DNA from: Ophiura sarsii | Lineage: Eukaryota; Echinodermata; Ophiuroidea; Amphilepidida; Ophiuridae | Assembly (NCBI GenBank): GCA_035610835.1 | Contig: CM069454.1 | Span: forward strand, 54,550,031 to 54,614,030 | Direction of reading: 5' to 3' | DNA: 64,000 nt | Shown: positions 11,387 to 21,303 of the stretch, in pieces | Numbering within the stretch: position 1 is the first letter of the stretch | Layout: each line of letters opens with the position of its first letter | Translations under genes and position numbers: made by a program | Notes under the pieces: model-generated | Database searches by the model: none | The model's input: only the letters and a program-made list of their open reading frames with translations | Told to the model about the DNA's origin: nothing

Positions 11387-12059
11387 CAGGGTGAGTCAAA
11401 AAAAAGTTTACTCAACTTCAGCGATTGTTTTAGAAAAAAATATTCGTTTGTTTTCAAAACGATTTACTACGGTATAAAGACAAATCAATTAGCTTTAATA
11501 TGAATTTTATCTGGTTTAGATTGGTTGAGGGAAACTTATTTTATGCTGTTTTGAATAAAAGTGACCAATTTAACGTCCGAACACGCTTCCAGATCTTGAC
11601 CATTATATTTCATAAGATACGACCAATAAAAAATTACAATACCGACAGTGAAAGGATCAATTCCTTTGTTATGAAATGATTAAAATGTGGTAATTGTGTC
11701 ATAAATAGGCCTTAAAGCTGTCTATTGTTTTAATCTATTAGGAGACAATTTTGAACAAGTCTATTGTCTACTTAATTCTTTTAATAAACAAGATGTGTAA
11801 TGCTTTACATCATAATCCTAGTAAACATTATTAAGCTCGTTAAGCTTGAAATTAAAAACCGTGTTTTTGGTGAAAAAACAGCTCCTGTACAGAAATAGTC
11901 ATATTTACTTAATGGTATCATCAAATAGCGTGATTTCTTTTCCAGATGGTAGCAAAGAAATGGCGCAATCATTTAAAGTTTTGTTTGCCTTGATTTTGTG
12001 GTCAGAATTTTTTTTTTTTTTTTTTTTCAATTAGGGTAAACTTTTTTTGACTCACCCTG
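11387..12059. mobile_element. Tc1/mariner-like MITE, copy 2 (673 bp, complete ends)
   Basis: Inverted ends CAGGGTGAGTCAAAAAAA and TTTTTTTGACTCACCCTG, each flanked by TA. Only a few differences from 1328-1983. No transposase is encoded. Confidence 0.9.
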
Positions 12060-12293
12060 TATGGGGTATTTATATGTGGGGCATGTATGTGACGTGAAGG
12101 GTGATAATAGATGATGGTCAAAATATAAATATGTGTGACTAGTTGGTGTTATGACTACTTATTTGAGCATGCACAAGAACAAATGAACTAAGTTGGCAAA
12201 CAGGACTTTTGACAGAAGTCAATGAAGTTGATTCGCCAAAATGTCTATCTATAGTGTTTATATATTTATTTCATGACAGTTTGATATGCTTAC

Positions 12294-12379
12294 TTGTCCA
12301 ATTCAGTAACATTATCCCACGATGTATCAGCCAGCCAGTTGGAGCATGGATTGTCCATTTGTTCCTCACGATCCAAAAC
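12294..12379 (-). CDS. dnah2: dnah2 exon 24
   Basis: 86 bp: VLDREEQMDNPC, SNWLADTSWDNVTELDK. Acceptor TTTCAG, donor GTAAGC. Phases join exon 23 (…RGGV) and exon 25. Confidence 0.93.
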
Positions 12380-12519
12380 CTGAAATGCAATATATGGTTT
12401 AGATGTCAGACTAAACAAAAAATAAACAAAGACGCAAAAAGTGGGGGAAATGAGCATACGGTGCTTTTGCAGAAAACATAAATAGTTTTGAACTCTCAAT
12501 CAAGAAACAACTTTATTGA

Positions 12520-12600
12520 ACCAACTATAGTTTAATGAGAGAAATTTTGTGTTTTTATCTCTCGGCGCGCAAAGGTAATCCTAGCGTACGGAAAAAAACT
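12520..12600. mobile_element. Fragment of the CTATAGTTTAATCAG TIR family (family C)
   Basis: ACTATAGTTTAATGAGAGAA, then TTTTTATCTCTCGGCGCGC, matches one end of the elements at 43430-43662 and 55498-55733; the other end is absent. Confidence 0.55.
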
Positions 12601-12686
12601 TAACACTAAAACGGGCTGACCAACCTTAGAATTTGTGTTTGTTTAAGGGGTTTTTTACCAATTAAATGAAAAAAGAAGAAAAAAAA

Positions 12687-12961
12687 TTAAAGGGGGACTC
12701 AAGGAAGTTCTTGACTTGATTTTTTGAATTTTGTGAGTGCTGTAATTATTGAACTATTAATCAAATGCTATTTTTTGGTCAAAAAAGTTTAGTTTTTTTT
12801 GTGATTTTATAAAAAACAAAACATCTTTTGTCAAAATTGAAGCAGAATTTGGATTCTCTGACCTATTTCCTATCCAAAAATGTATACTTTTACATACATT
12901 TGGAGTAATTACAGCACTCACAAAATTCAAAAAGTGACTTCCTTGAGTCCCCCCCCCCCCC
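12687..12961. mobile_element. TIR element GGGGGACTCAAGGAAG… copy 1 (family D)
   Basis: Left AAGGGGGACTCAAGGAAGTT and right ACTTCCTTGAGTCCCCC are inverted, with a shared subterminal motif GTGAGTGCTGTAATTA. Also at 35938-36290 and 45170-45690. Confidence 0.8.
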
Positions 12962-12984
12962 CTTCATTTTGAAAATTGTTAAAA

Positions 12985-13070
12985 ACAACAACAAAATGCC
13001 TGACCAACCAACCCTACCTGAGAGGGTTGCTTGCCCGTAGAATAGAACAGGGTGGGTTTTATATTCGCAA
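12985..13070. mobile_element. Harbinger family-B right-end fragment beside exon 23
   Basis: CCTGACCAACCAACCC, GAGAGGGTTGCTTGCCCGTAG, AACAGGGTGGG is the right part of the element complete at 15974-16259. It ends ~12 bp from the exon 23 donor. Confidence 0.6.
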
Positions 13071-13081
13071 TAACTACTTAC

Positions 13082-13208
13082 CACACCACCTCTCAAGAAG
13101 AAGTTGTATTCATCTATGTTGAGTTTACCGGATGCCTCCAAGATCTTTGCACACATTTGGAAGGAGAACAACAACTTATGCTTCTCAAACAGTCCACGGC
13201 AGGTGTAT
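13082..13208 (-). CDS. dnah2: dnah2 exon 23
   Basis: 127 bp: YTCRGLFEKHKLLFSFQMC, AKILEASGKLNIDEYNFFL, RGGV. This is the R.LFE.HKLLFSF heavy-chain motif between AAA5 and AAA6. Donor GTAAGT, acceptor CTTTCAG. Confidence 0.95.
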
Positions 13209-13227
13209 CTGAAAGGAGTCAAAGTAA

Positions 13228-13292
13228 AAACATGTGTGTCACATGGTTGTCACATGTGTGTCACATGGTTGTCACATGGGTGTCACATCTGA
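13228..13292. repeat. Minisatellite GTGTGTCACATGGTTGTCACAT
   Basis: About four to five alternating 14-15-bp units of GTCACATG(T/G)(G/T)T just upstream (gene sense) of exon 23. Confidence 0.8.
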
Positions 13293-13387
13293 GTGAAACA
13301 TGAGTAGGGTTTATCACATATCAACAAAGTACTCAACGACGTGTCAAACAATCCCTGCTGTAAATTTAACAAAAACATTGCGTTGGC

Positions 13388-13624
13388 TTAACGCTTTCCA
13401 CATGGCTATTGGTCTTACTATATTCATAACAGATTTTTCAGAAACCTTTCCAACTTCATCATGAATTACTGAACCAATACTAGGCATGTTTGTACTTATT
13501 TTAATGCAGTTCTCATAGTGATTCCAAATATGGTGATGCATTTCAATAATCTTAATATTTTTGAAAAAAATTGAGAAATTTTCGAACTGTTGTCTGCAAA
13601 CGATGGCCGCGTGGAAAGTGTTAA
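13388..13624. mobile_element. TTAA-ended MITE (family E), copy 1, ending 6 bp from exon 22
   Basis: TTAACGCTTTCCACATGG…CGTGGAAAGTGTTAA, the same family as 20356-20602, 25622-26169, 26557-26802 and 62324-62544. Its right end abuts the exon 22 donor, so only GTACGG of the intron start is not MITE. Confidence 0.85.
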
Positions 13625-13630
13625 CCGTAC

Positions 13631-13830
13631 CTATAAACAGCGTATGTGTGGTACTCGTTGAGGTTGATGATTCTCTGCTCAAGCTGTGGACTGCGTTGGC
13701 TCTTATCAATAGACATGTTGAAGAGATCGATGTAGGCGTCTAGTGAGAACTGGTACATAGGATCTATAGCACCCATGTCATTCAGTACAAAGAATAGGAT
13801 GGATGCTCTCTGGGCACACGGACGATAACC
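13631..13830 (-). CDS. dnah2: dnah2 exon 22
   Basis: 200 bp: GYRPCAQRASILFFVLNDM, GAIDPMYQFSLDAYIDLF, NMSIDKSQRSPQLEQRI, INLNEYHTYAVYR. The YQFSL..Y..LF motif is conserved in heavy chains. Donor GTACGG is weaker than its neighbours and abuts a MITE. Confidence 0.95.
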
Positions 13831-14741
13831 CTATAGTAAAATATACAAAAATGATGACAAATTTATTAAAACATTGACAGTTTATTGATATGCTTGCCTG
13901 ATGTATCATAAAAGGTATGGATTTAGATACAAGAAGTGGACCATGATGGCCCTACAGAAAGGATGGGTCATAATCCAGTGTACCTATACTCTATTTCTCG
14001 TCCTCTGGACAGTGACGTAACTTTACAGGCACAGCATGCGTATGCATCTTTCTATGTGGGGGTATGTGTGTGCGTGTATACGCCAGCGCCTTCTGTAGGC
14101 AGCTACAATTAGTACAGGACGCAGTTACACCACCAGCGTTTGCATTAAGTGGTGGTCCGGTTGCCCGGGACCACCAAAATTAGCACCGGGCAACCACCAT
14201 TTACTTTGCAGTTGCCCGGCGGGCAACCAAAAATCTTACTAGAAGTTAACACATGAATTTAAATATTTTACAGAACTGTGAATGAAACAAAATCAGCTAA
14301 ATAATAATTATATAATCCAAGTTTCATACGGAAAATTCTAAATCTCAATTTTCAATTCAATTTCAATTCAATATATTATAAAATAACACCGTGGCCAAAG
14401 GCCAAATTGCGCAGCGGGCAACCATATTTTATTCCTTAATTCGGACACTGTACACCAATTACTACCCAATTAATGATGGTCTCTATAACATAAAAGATAT
14501 GCAATCCAAGATGATGTCTTGCACTATTGTCAATCGAGATAACCAAGTCCCTCCTTGTTGAACGCCTACTACCTTCTTTCAAAGTCTTTTGTTTGTATAG
14601 TTGTATACCTAGAAGCTATGGATGAGAGTTTAATCAAAAACAGGTAAGAAATGGCTCAACACTCGTGTCTATGTTGCCAACCTTTCATTTTAAGTGCCAT
14701 CTTATGTGCAAACTTTTCTTTCTACCTTGTTATAAACATGA
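13831..14741. other. Intron 21-22 tract
   Basis: 13988-14080 is a fragment related to the TIR element at 55768-55937 (TCTGGACAGTGAC). 14145-14430 has several GTTGCCCG/CGGGCAAC words in both orientations, probably a decayed inverted-repeat element. Nothing else seen. Confidence 0.4.
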
Positions 14742-15723
14742 TATGTGATGGGCTGATCAAGATCAGGAGTTCTAGATCGAGCAGATCGGATCGGGATCGG
14801 GATCGGCAAACATCCCCCTCACTACCTAATCCAATTAACTGATCCAACATTTTTAGGAATTTACAATTACTTTCTAGAAACGTTATCCTAAATCTGATGT
14901 GGCTAACTTTTTAGAAATTTAAGATTTACTTTCTAGAAACGTTATCATAATTTGTAAATTGGGTTTACTTTGACTTCCTTCGAGGGGATCAATAATTCCC
15001 ACCCCTATTGCGCATGTGTACTATTAATACTGAACATTTATAATGCGCGCAAATCTGCCAATGCACTCATGGAGCATTGAGCAATTAAACAAAAGAAACA
15101 ATGAAACCAGAGCAGAGAACATTATACATATACAAATAATGCATAAATCACACAAATTACACAATGCAATAAATCACAAAATCAATTGAAACATCTTAAT
15201 TATAAGCAGTACACATCAGATGAGTTTTGAGGCAAGTTTTGAATGATGAAAGAGACGAACAGGCTCGGATATGATTAGGAAGTGAATTCCAGAGCCTAGG
15301 CGCAGCAATGGTAAAGGCTCTGTCCCCCCATGACCGATACGACTTTTCCATAACCAGAAGATTTTTTGATGTGGAACGCAAGCCAGACCGAGACGGTTTA
15401 TACAATGTTAGAAGTTCAGTAATGTAGGCAGGAGCAAGCAACACTTATATTATTAACGTCGCACAAGTATATCTTATGAATGGCTGGGGCCAGCTGATTT
15501 TGGTGTTATTTTTGTGGATTGAGAGTGTATTTCCTAAGGGTATGGCCTAGTGATCACTGCCATGCCACATCGTAAGTCGTAAATCATTCAGAGTCGGAAC
15601 CAAGGAGGATATAATGTGGTCTTTAATTTTTTATTAAATATCGGGATCGGAATCAGCCGATCTGTTAAAGTATGGATCGGGGATCGGCAATTACCGATCT
15701 ATGGTGGATCGGCCCATCACTAT
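14742..15723. mobile_element. hAT-like TIR element, host of a nested LINE fragment
   Basis: Ends GTGATGGGCTGATCAAGATC on the left and GATCGGCCCATCACTA on the right, with GATCGGGATCGG-rich subterminal regions in both arms. TAGTGATGGGC fits hAT tips. A LINE 3' fragment lies inside. No clear 8-bp duplication. Confidence 0.6.
15060..15460 (-). mobile_element. LINE (CR1/L2-like) 3' fragment, reverse transcriptase C-terminal end
   Basis: The minus frame 15444-15196 reads …LLVMEKSYRSWGDRAFTIAA, PRLWNSLPNHIRACSS, FKTCLKTHL. This is the WG.RAF..AAP.LWN.LP motif at the C-terminus of CR1/L2-type reverse transcriptases. Truncated at its 5' side. Confidence 0.8.
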
Positions 15724-15744
15724 ACATATAATATTAAAGTTTAC

Positions 15745-15889
15745 CTCACGAGCTGCATCAATCTTGGCTTCCGTTTGCTCAGACACTTGCAGCTGTTCTG
15801 CCACTTCTTCTGATGTCTTCTTGGAAGTCTGCAATGTGTTCACAAGTTGTTCATCGTCCAGAAGGGACCCTTGGGCTTCATTCAACAAC
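15745..15889 (-). CDS. dnah2: dnah2 exon 21
   Basis: 145 bp: LLNEAQGSLLDDEQLVNTL, QTSKKTSEEVAEQLQVSE, QTEAKIDAARE. The L.D..LV..L..SK motif follows AAA5. Donor GTAAAC, acceptor TACATAG. Confidence 0.95.
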
Positions 15890-15973
15890 CTATGTACAAA
15901 GTATTAGAAAGATAGCAGCATGTAGACAAAAAGGTATAAAGATTCAAAAAAGGTATCTAAATTAAACCTAATA

Positions 15974-16259
15974 GGCGACACAAAAAAAGAAACCCTGTTC
16001 TACGGGCCCGACCGACCCATTTTTTTAGAAATCGGTGGAAAAAAAATTCACATGCAAATTAATACCGACCCAAATAAATGGTCAAAATATGGCGAGATTT
16101 TTACATATTTGTATGATTTTTACGGTCATTTTCAAGGGGGAAAATGTAAATGTAAATAACAGAATGTAAAAACAATTAAATAACCGAAAACACCAGACCG
16201 ACCGACCCATCCTGAGAGGTCTGTTTGCCCGTAGAACAGGGTTTATTTTTTTTGTCGCC
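15974..16259. mobile_element. Harbinger-like MITE family B, copy 1
   Basis: GGCGACACAAAAAAAG…TTTTTTTTGTCGCC between ATA (left) and TTA (right). Subterminal ACCCTGTTCTACGGGC is inverted at the right as GCCCGTAGAACAGGGT. A 3-bp TWA target fits PIF/Harbinger. Confidence 0.78.
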
Positions 16260-16532
16260 TTAGGAAGATGTTTTATCTTACAGGGGAGAGGCGTTTCAAA
16301 GAGTATTTGATGCAGGTCATATTTTTGACAAGGAAGGGTGTTGGTGAGGTGTTTAAACATGTGACACACACAATCTAAATACAGATAAATGTTGCTAGAT
16401 AGCTTTTAATGTGCCTTATATCTAAACATTGGAAGGAAGGACTGATATCAAAGGTGTGACCCAGCTTCATTACATAAAGTTTTCTTTTCTATATTACATT
16501 AAACCTGGGTCATAAAAAGTTATATTCCAAAA

Positions 16533-16843
16533 GGCGAGGGGAAAAACACCCTGTTTTACGGGCCCGACCAACCCACTTTTGCGGGGTTTTTTAGAATTTT
16601 AGTTTCAAATCATGTAAAATCAGCAGTTGCATTATTTTAAGCATTCTTTTTCTCAAATCATGTAAAATCAGCCGTTTTTTGGCGGGACATCTGTAAAAAT
16701 TCCAATTTTTGCAGATTTTGGTGACATTTTAGGTTAAGAAAAAGAAATAAAATAGTTAAAAAACACCAAAAAAAACCCGACCGAGCAACCCTACTTCACA
16801 AGTCCGTCTGCCCGTAAAACAGGGTTGTTGTTTTTTTGTCACC
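16533..16843. mobile_element. Harbinger-like MITE family B, copy 2
   Basis: GGCGAGGGGAAAAACACCCT and AGGGTTGTTGTTTTTTTGTC, with inverted CCCTGTTTTACGGGC / GCCCGTAAAACAGGG. The left target base differs (AAA/TAA). Confidence 0.7.
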
Positions 16844-16990
16844 TAATGTGAGTTAAATAACTCCAGTGATTCTTATGATAGAAGTAAAAAGTCCCCTAAA
16901 ATTTTGCCTGAAGATCAGTAACCTGAAGCAATGTATAGAGGCTTTACGCATAATTAAATTCAAAAAAATATAATTTGTTTATAATCCTTA

Positions 16991-17330
16991 GACTACAAAT
17001 ACAGGTCCGATCGACCCATTTTTGATTAATTTCCCAAAAATATTTATTTATTTATTTTTAGAATTATTTTTTGAATTTTTTAGAATTTGTGAAATATTTC
17101 GAAAATTGCCTGAAAATATGCAATAATAGCGTGCTATCGGTTACCAAGCTCAATTCCTGTCCTTAATATTTTTTCTTCCGAACCCCCCCCCCCCACCAAC
17201 CCACCCCCTCAAATTTCTGACTCTGCGGCATATTTCCCAAAATGTTTGGACAAAAAACAAAAGCCCGACCAAGCTAATCTACCTGAGAGGTCAGTTTGCC
17301 CATGCAACAGGTTTTTTTGGGTGTGTAGCC
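16991..17330. mobile_element. Harbinger-like MITE family B, copy 3, stacked against family A
   Basis: TTA|GACTACAAAT on the left, GGGTGTGTAGCC|TTA on the right, with the CCGATCGACCCATTTTTG interior. The right TTA (17331-17333) is shared with the left TTA of the next MITE, so the two lie end to end. Confidence 0.75.
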
Positions 17331-17333
17331 TTA

Positions 17334-17669
17334 GGCCAAAAATAAAATTGATATGTTGTCCACCACAGCTTTCAGAGAGGGCGGATTTTTTTTGATTTTT
17401 TTTAAATTTAAATTTTTTAATTTAAATTTTCTTTTACCAGCGGAAGCTCAAAGTTCAGCCAACAAGAAGTTGAAATCACTCTAAGAGTCGCATATATAAC
17501 ATGTTATAAACACTTAATTTAACATTCAATGCCATTTAAACTGTTAACAAAAAAAATCTGAAAAAAAAAAATCTGAAAAGAAAAAAAAATCTGAAAAAAA
17601 CAACAATTGGAGCGGCCCTAAATCTGACGATCGGGCGGTCGAGGACAACATAACAATTTTTTTTTGGCC
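17334..17669. mobile_element. Harbinger-like MITE family A, forming the exon 20 donor
   Basis: GGCCAAAAATAAAATTG…CAATTTTTTTTTGGCC with TTA on each side (17331-17333 and 17670-17672). The next base is the G of the minus-strand donor, so the donor reads G + TAA + GGCC. Confidence 0.85.
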
Positions 17670-17673
17670 TTAC

Positions 17674-17956
17674 CTTAAAATTTCATCGTCAAGTTCTGCC
17701 AGTTTGTTCTTCCCCGCAGCAATATTCATGACAAGACTGTCCTTCTGCTCCTCCAGCTCCGGTCTCTCTTTCCGCACCACGATACCCAGCAGCTGCGCCT
17801 CCAGACCCACCTCTTTCACGGCAAAGTTGGTGATGGTAGTCTTTGTCGAAATCTCCGGTGTGTAGTGAGGGTTGCCCAGCTTGGTGGTGATGTAGAACTT
17901 GAAGTCTATGTTGTAGTCTAGCTCTTTGTCTCCGATTTGAATTGTCAGACGACCAC
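17674..17956 (-). CDS. dnah2: dnah2 exon 20
   Basis: 283 bp: GGRLTIQIGDKELDYNIDF, KFYITTKLGNPHYTPE, KTTITNFAVKEVGLEAQLL, VVRKERPELEEQKDSLV, AAGKNKLAELDDEIL. F.L...T.L.NPHY.PE and VN.FAV...GLE.QLL are heavy-chain signatures at the AAA5/AAA6 junction. The donor is MITE-derived. Confidence 0.96.
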
Positions 17957-18669
17957 CTTGGAAGGATCAAAGAGAAAAACTGATCAATTGCTTAACGTTA
18001 ATCTACAGTATCTATTCCTGGCATAATTTAAAACAATTGGTAAAACGGCAAAAAGGCAAAAAAGAAATTGCTGTATTGCCCTCAGCGACTGACCCTAAAA
18101 ACTCAAAAATAAGGGTCGCAATTTTTGTGTTGTTTTTGTTTTTAAAATTTAAATTGTTACCCAATTTGTCAAAATATTACTATTTTCTGCTTGAAATTAA
18201 TAAGTTTACTGGAATAGATTGCTTTTAATCTATTATCACACAAGAAACATTAGTCAAATTGACATTTACCTGACAAAATAAAAGAGGGAATAAAAGAGAA
18301 AATCGATACTAACAATTATAGAGTACATAGGATGATGATAGGAATAACCTGATAGACTGGGTGAGTCAGAAAGAATGTGCACTTTTTTCATCAAAAGCAC
18401 CATGAAAAATTCATACCTGCATATTTAAAACCAATAATATTTGGCTTTCATTCAAAATATGTTCATAATCTGGTCACTCAACAAAGATGGGGGCCGCTAC
18501 CGATTGCCGAGCGTCTATGACCAGATTCTGACGTCACATTTCCAAAAGGACGAGTCCGTCAGTTCAAGTCATTAGTCTGCTGATGAAAGGTGTAGCCACA
18601 CCTGAAAATTCCAGGTAATTATTATCTTGTGTTGAGAACGAAAGATCAATTTCAAATTACATCTCATAC
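17957..18669. other. Intron 19-20
   Basis: A mariner-like tip (GGGTGAGTCAGAAAG) at 18359 has no partner found. The rest is single copy. Confidence 0.4.
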
Positions 18670-18887
18670 CTGTTTTAATGATAGACTTATTGAGAATAGG
18701 CGCTAGAGACGGGTCCAGTTCCTCCTGTACATTTTGCAATAAGACAGGGAATCCATACTGTATAGCATTCTCTAGCGTACGCAGATAGTCGTGCTGCTGT
18801 AGATCGATCACCTTTAATCCGCGCTTTCCTTCCATGTTTCTGATCCACTTGATGGCTTGACACTGAGGGTCGATCATCAATGGCCAC
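18670..18887 (-). CDS. dnah2: dnah2 exon 19 (AAA5)
   Basis: 218 bp: WPLMIDPQCQAIKWIRNME, GKRGLKVIDLQQHDYLRTL, ENAIQYGFPVLLQNVQEEL, DPSLAPILNKSII. WPL.IDPQ.Q...WI and the LLQNV.E.LDP.L.P.L segments are typical of AAA5. Donor GTATGA. Confidence 0.96.
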
Positions 18888-18955
18888 CTGGAATAGCAAA
18901 GGTAAAGATAATTGATTAATTACTGACACAAATCACTCAGAATAGGGGTAACTCC

Positions 18956-19403
18956 CAAAGAAGATTTTAAAGACAGCCCCACAATGCATTGTATTTTTGC
19001 AAAACGCCCGTAAATCTGGTATCCAATTCATCTTGGTTTCCATAGACATATGCACAAAATTATGCCTCCATAGCGCCATAATCTTTCCAGCTCTTGTTTG
19101 CAATGATTTATAAATTAGTTCTCAGTGTACCCTTTTTCGTATTTCCAAAACTTAAGAGCTCAACTAGTAAACAACTTACTCAAAGTTATTGGAAAACCAA
19201 AGAGACAGAGGAACCATTGATTTTCCGATACATGTCATGTGTGACAGAAAGCTACGATATCAATATCTCAGGGTATAAAGGTAAAATGGCGGTCATGATG
19301 GGTTTGATACGAGTACTGTTAAGGGGAAATTCAAATGCATTATGGGGAAAAAATCTTTAATTGGCTGCAATGCATTTTGGCTGCGACGTTAAAATCTTCA
19401 TTG
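18956..19403. mobile_element. Diverged member of the CAAAGAAGATTTTAA family (MULE-like MITE)
   Basis: CAAAGAAGATTTTAAAGAC on the left and TTAAAATCTTCATTG on the right, with the internal CACAATGCATTGT word of 21002-21294. Flanking duplication not recognisable. Confidence 0.5.
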
Positions 19404-19797
19404 GGTCATACCAATTGCGACCCGTCACATACAAATGGACTAGTTGGAGGCCCTAGTCAAATCTGAGTTATTGATATGAGTTGAAAGAGTACATTTTAGG
19501 CTTTGAAATGATACCATGTTGAAGGTCATCAGACTTTGTAATCACAAGATATGATTTGAGGAAGCATATTTTATTCTATTATTTTCGATATATTTCACCA
19601 AATATATTAGCCTCTATCTCAAAAACTGTGTTTGCCGACAACATTTGATGTGACTGGTCTCAATTGTTTTATATCAACATGTTTTCAGTGATGCCTAATA
19701 CAGAACTAAAGCCTGAACCATAGTTTGTAAGGAACAATTGTACAGTCTATTTTCATTTCTCCACCACATCCAACGTCATCTCACCCAACCCCTGTCT

Positions 19798-19915
19798 ACA
19801 ACCTACCTACCTATCTTCACTGGTGACAATGACACCATTTTCAGTTGAGAATATGTCACTGGGCCATCCTTGTAGGATCCAACAACCGTCAGTTTTGACA
19901 TAAAGTTTGAACCAT
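19798..19915 (-). repeat. Tandem duplicate of the dynein exon 18 3' edge
   Basis: Donor plus the last ~100 coding bases of exon 18 (matching VIVT, STENG, DSF) recur ~177 bp downstream in the gene sense, with several substitutions and a gap. The adjoining intron sequence is also duplicated. Confidence 0.88.
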
Positions 19916-19987
19916 CCCAACCCATCCATTCAAACTCTCCCATCACCCACCTTACCCTAGCAGCCATCCCACCTTCCCTACACCTAC

Positions 19988-20136
19988 CTATCGCCTCTAG
20001 TGACAATGACACCATTTTCAGTTGAGAATGAGTCACTGGGCAAACCTTGTAGGATCCAGTCACGCACAACCGTCGGTTTGGACATAAAGTTTGAGAATGT
20101 AAAATCTGGACTGCATGGCACCCCTAGTTTCTTCAC
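19988..20136 (-). CDS. dnah2: dnah2 exon 18 (AAA5)
   Basis: 149 bp: VKKLGVPCSPDFTFSNFM, SKPTVVRDWILQGLP, SDSFSTENGVIVTRGDR. W...GLP.D..S.ENGI is the AAA5 segment of heavy chains. Donor GTAGGT; a 3'-edge duplicate lies just downstream. Confidence 0.95.
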
Positions 20137-20215
20137 CTAGAAAATAAAACAATCTTGTGATTAGGCAAAGGGAAAATACACAAGATAGCTTTCTGGTTTT
20201 AAGCTCTTTTTTTTG

Positions 20216-20345
20216 GTATATCCTTGGTGTAAGACATTCATAAGTTAGTCTAGTGTCAAAACCTCCATTACAGAATAAAGCTGTATAATCTGTCAATAAA
20301 GGATTTTGTGCTAGGTTAATTCTGTGCTGTCTTACACCAAGGATA
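20216..20345. mobile_element. Small inverted-repeat element ATCCTTGGTGTAAGAC (about 130 bp)
   Basis: ATCCTTGGTGTAAGACA is inverted at the right as TGTCTTACACCAAGGAT; the interior is ~95 bp, with no ORF. Confidence 0.65.
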
Positions 20346-20355
20346 AACCTTTTTC

Positions 20356-20602
20356 TTAACACTTTCCACGTGGCTATTATTTTTACCACACACAAAACAG
20401 ATTTTTCAGAAACCTTTCATAATTTTCAAAGTCTATCTCAAAGATTACTGACCAAACACTAGGCATGTTTGGACTTATTTCAGTGCATTTCTCATGGTGA
20501 TTCCAAATATGGTAATGAAATACAGTAATTTTGACATTTTTGAAACATTTTGTGAAATTTTGGAATGTCGTCTGCAGCTGCCTGCCGCGTGGAAAGTGTT
20601 AA
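20356..20602. mobile_element. TTAA-ended MITE (family E), copy 2 (247 bp)
   Basis: TTAACACTTTCCACGTGG…CCGCGTGGAAAGTGTTAA. The interior shares ACAGATTTTTCAGAAACCTT, CTAGGCATGTTTG and the CGTCTGCAG word with the other copies. Confidence 0.88.
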
Positions 20603-21001
20603 GACTGTCTGGATGCTGCATTTATCTTAATATTTATAGCTTTAATAGTATGAATAGCCATTATAACAAAGCATTTGATTCAATTTAGCTGTTTTCAGAT
20701 CGCTTTTAATTCATGTTATCCACCCTGGCGCAAACATTTCTTTGGTCAGTTGGTATCATCATTGTTACAAAAATATGAAATAAGTTCCAGAATTCTGCCC
20801 GAAATTGCCCGAATGTGTAATTCAATGCAAGACACATTCATTTTGAGCTTAGTTTCTGTAAACCTTATCTATATAATTACTGAATTCACATTTAAGACTT
20901 CTTGTTGGGCGTCTTTGAGACTTTTAAAATGACACGCGCTGATAGTATCGATTCAAATTGCGGCATACTTGATGTTACGGACAAGCTGAATGAGCTGGGT
21001 C

Positions 21002-21294
21002 CAAAGAAGATTTTAAGGTCTTCCCACAATGCATTGCGCGAATGCCAACCAACTAAAGCTTTTTTCACACGATGCATTTGTTGAGCTCTTAAGTTTTAGA
21101 AATAAGGAATAGGAACACTGACAACTAATTTATTAATTGATGTAAACTAGAACCTAAGAGCTCCAACGGAGAACGCGCTATGAAGCCATAATTGTGTGTA
21201 TATGTCCATGGGAACTGAGACAAATTAAAGACCAGAATTAGGGCATTTAGCAAAAACGCAATGCATTGTGGTAGTGTCTTTCAAATCTTCTTTG
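21002..21294. mobile_element. MULE-like MITE CAAAGAAGATTTTAAGG…CTTCTTTG with 9-bp target duplication
   Basis: Perfect 9-bp direct flanks AGCTGGGTC (20993-21001 and 21295-21303) border inverted ends CAAAGAAGATTT / CAAATCTTCTTTG. The internal CCCACAATGCATTGCG is inverted near the right end. A 9-bp duplication suits Mutator-like elements. Confidence 0.87.
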
Positions 21295-21303
21295 AGCTGG
21301 GTC

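Noticed and set aside
1769..12034. The two 62-aa ORFs MKLKTVFLVKKQL as a conserved gene pair
   Set aside because: Both lie inside the two copies of the same mariner-like MITE and end in its T-rich right part.
18592..18630. Possible hammerhead ribozyme: CTGATGA, a perfect 6-bp hairpin (AGGTGT-AGCC-ACACCT), then GAAA on the plus strand
   Set aside because: The core order is right, but I could not find a convincing helix I or a helix III of more than 4 bp with a suitable cleavage site. A covariance-model search (Rfam hammerhead families) giving a significant score would reverse this.
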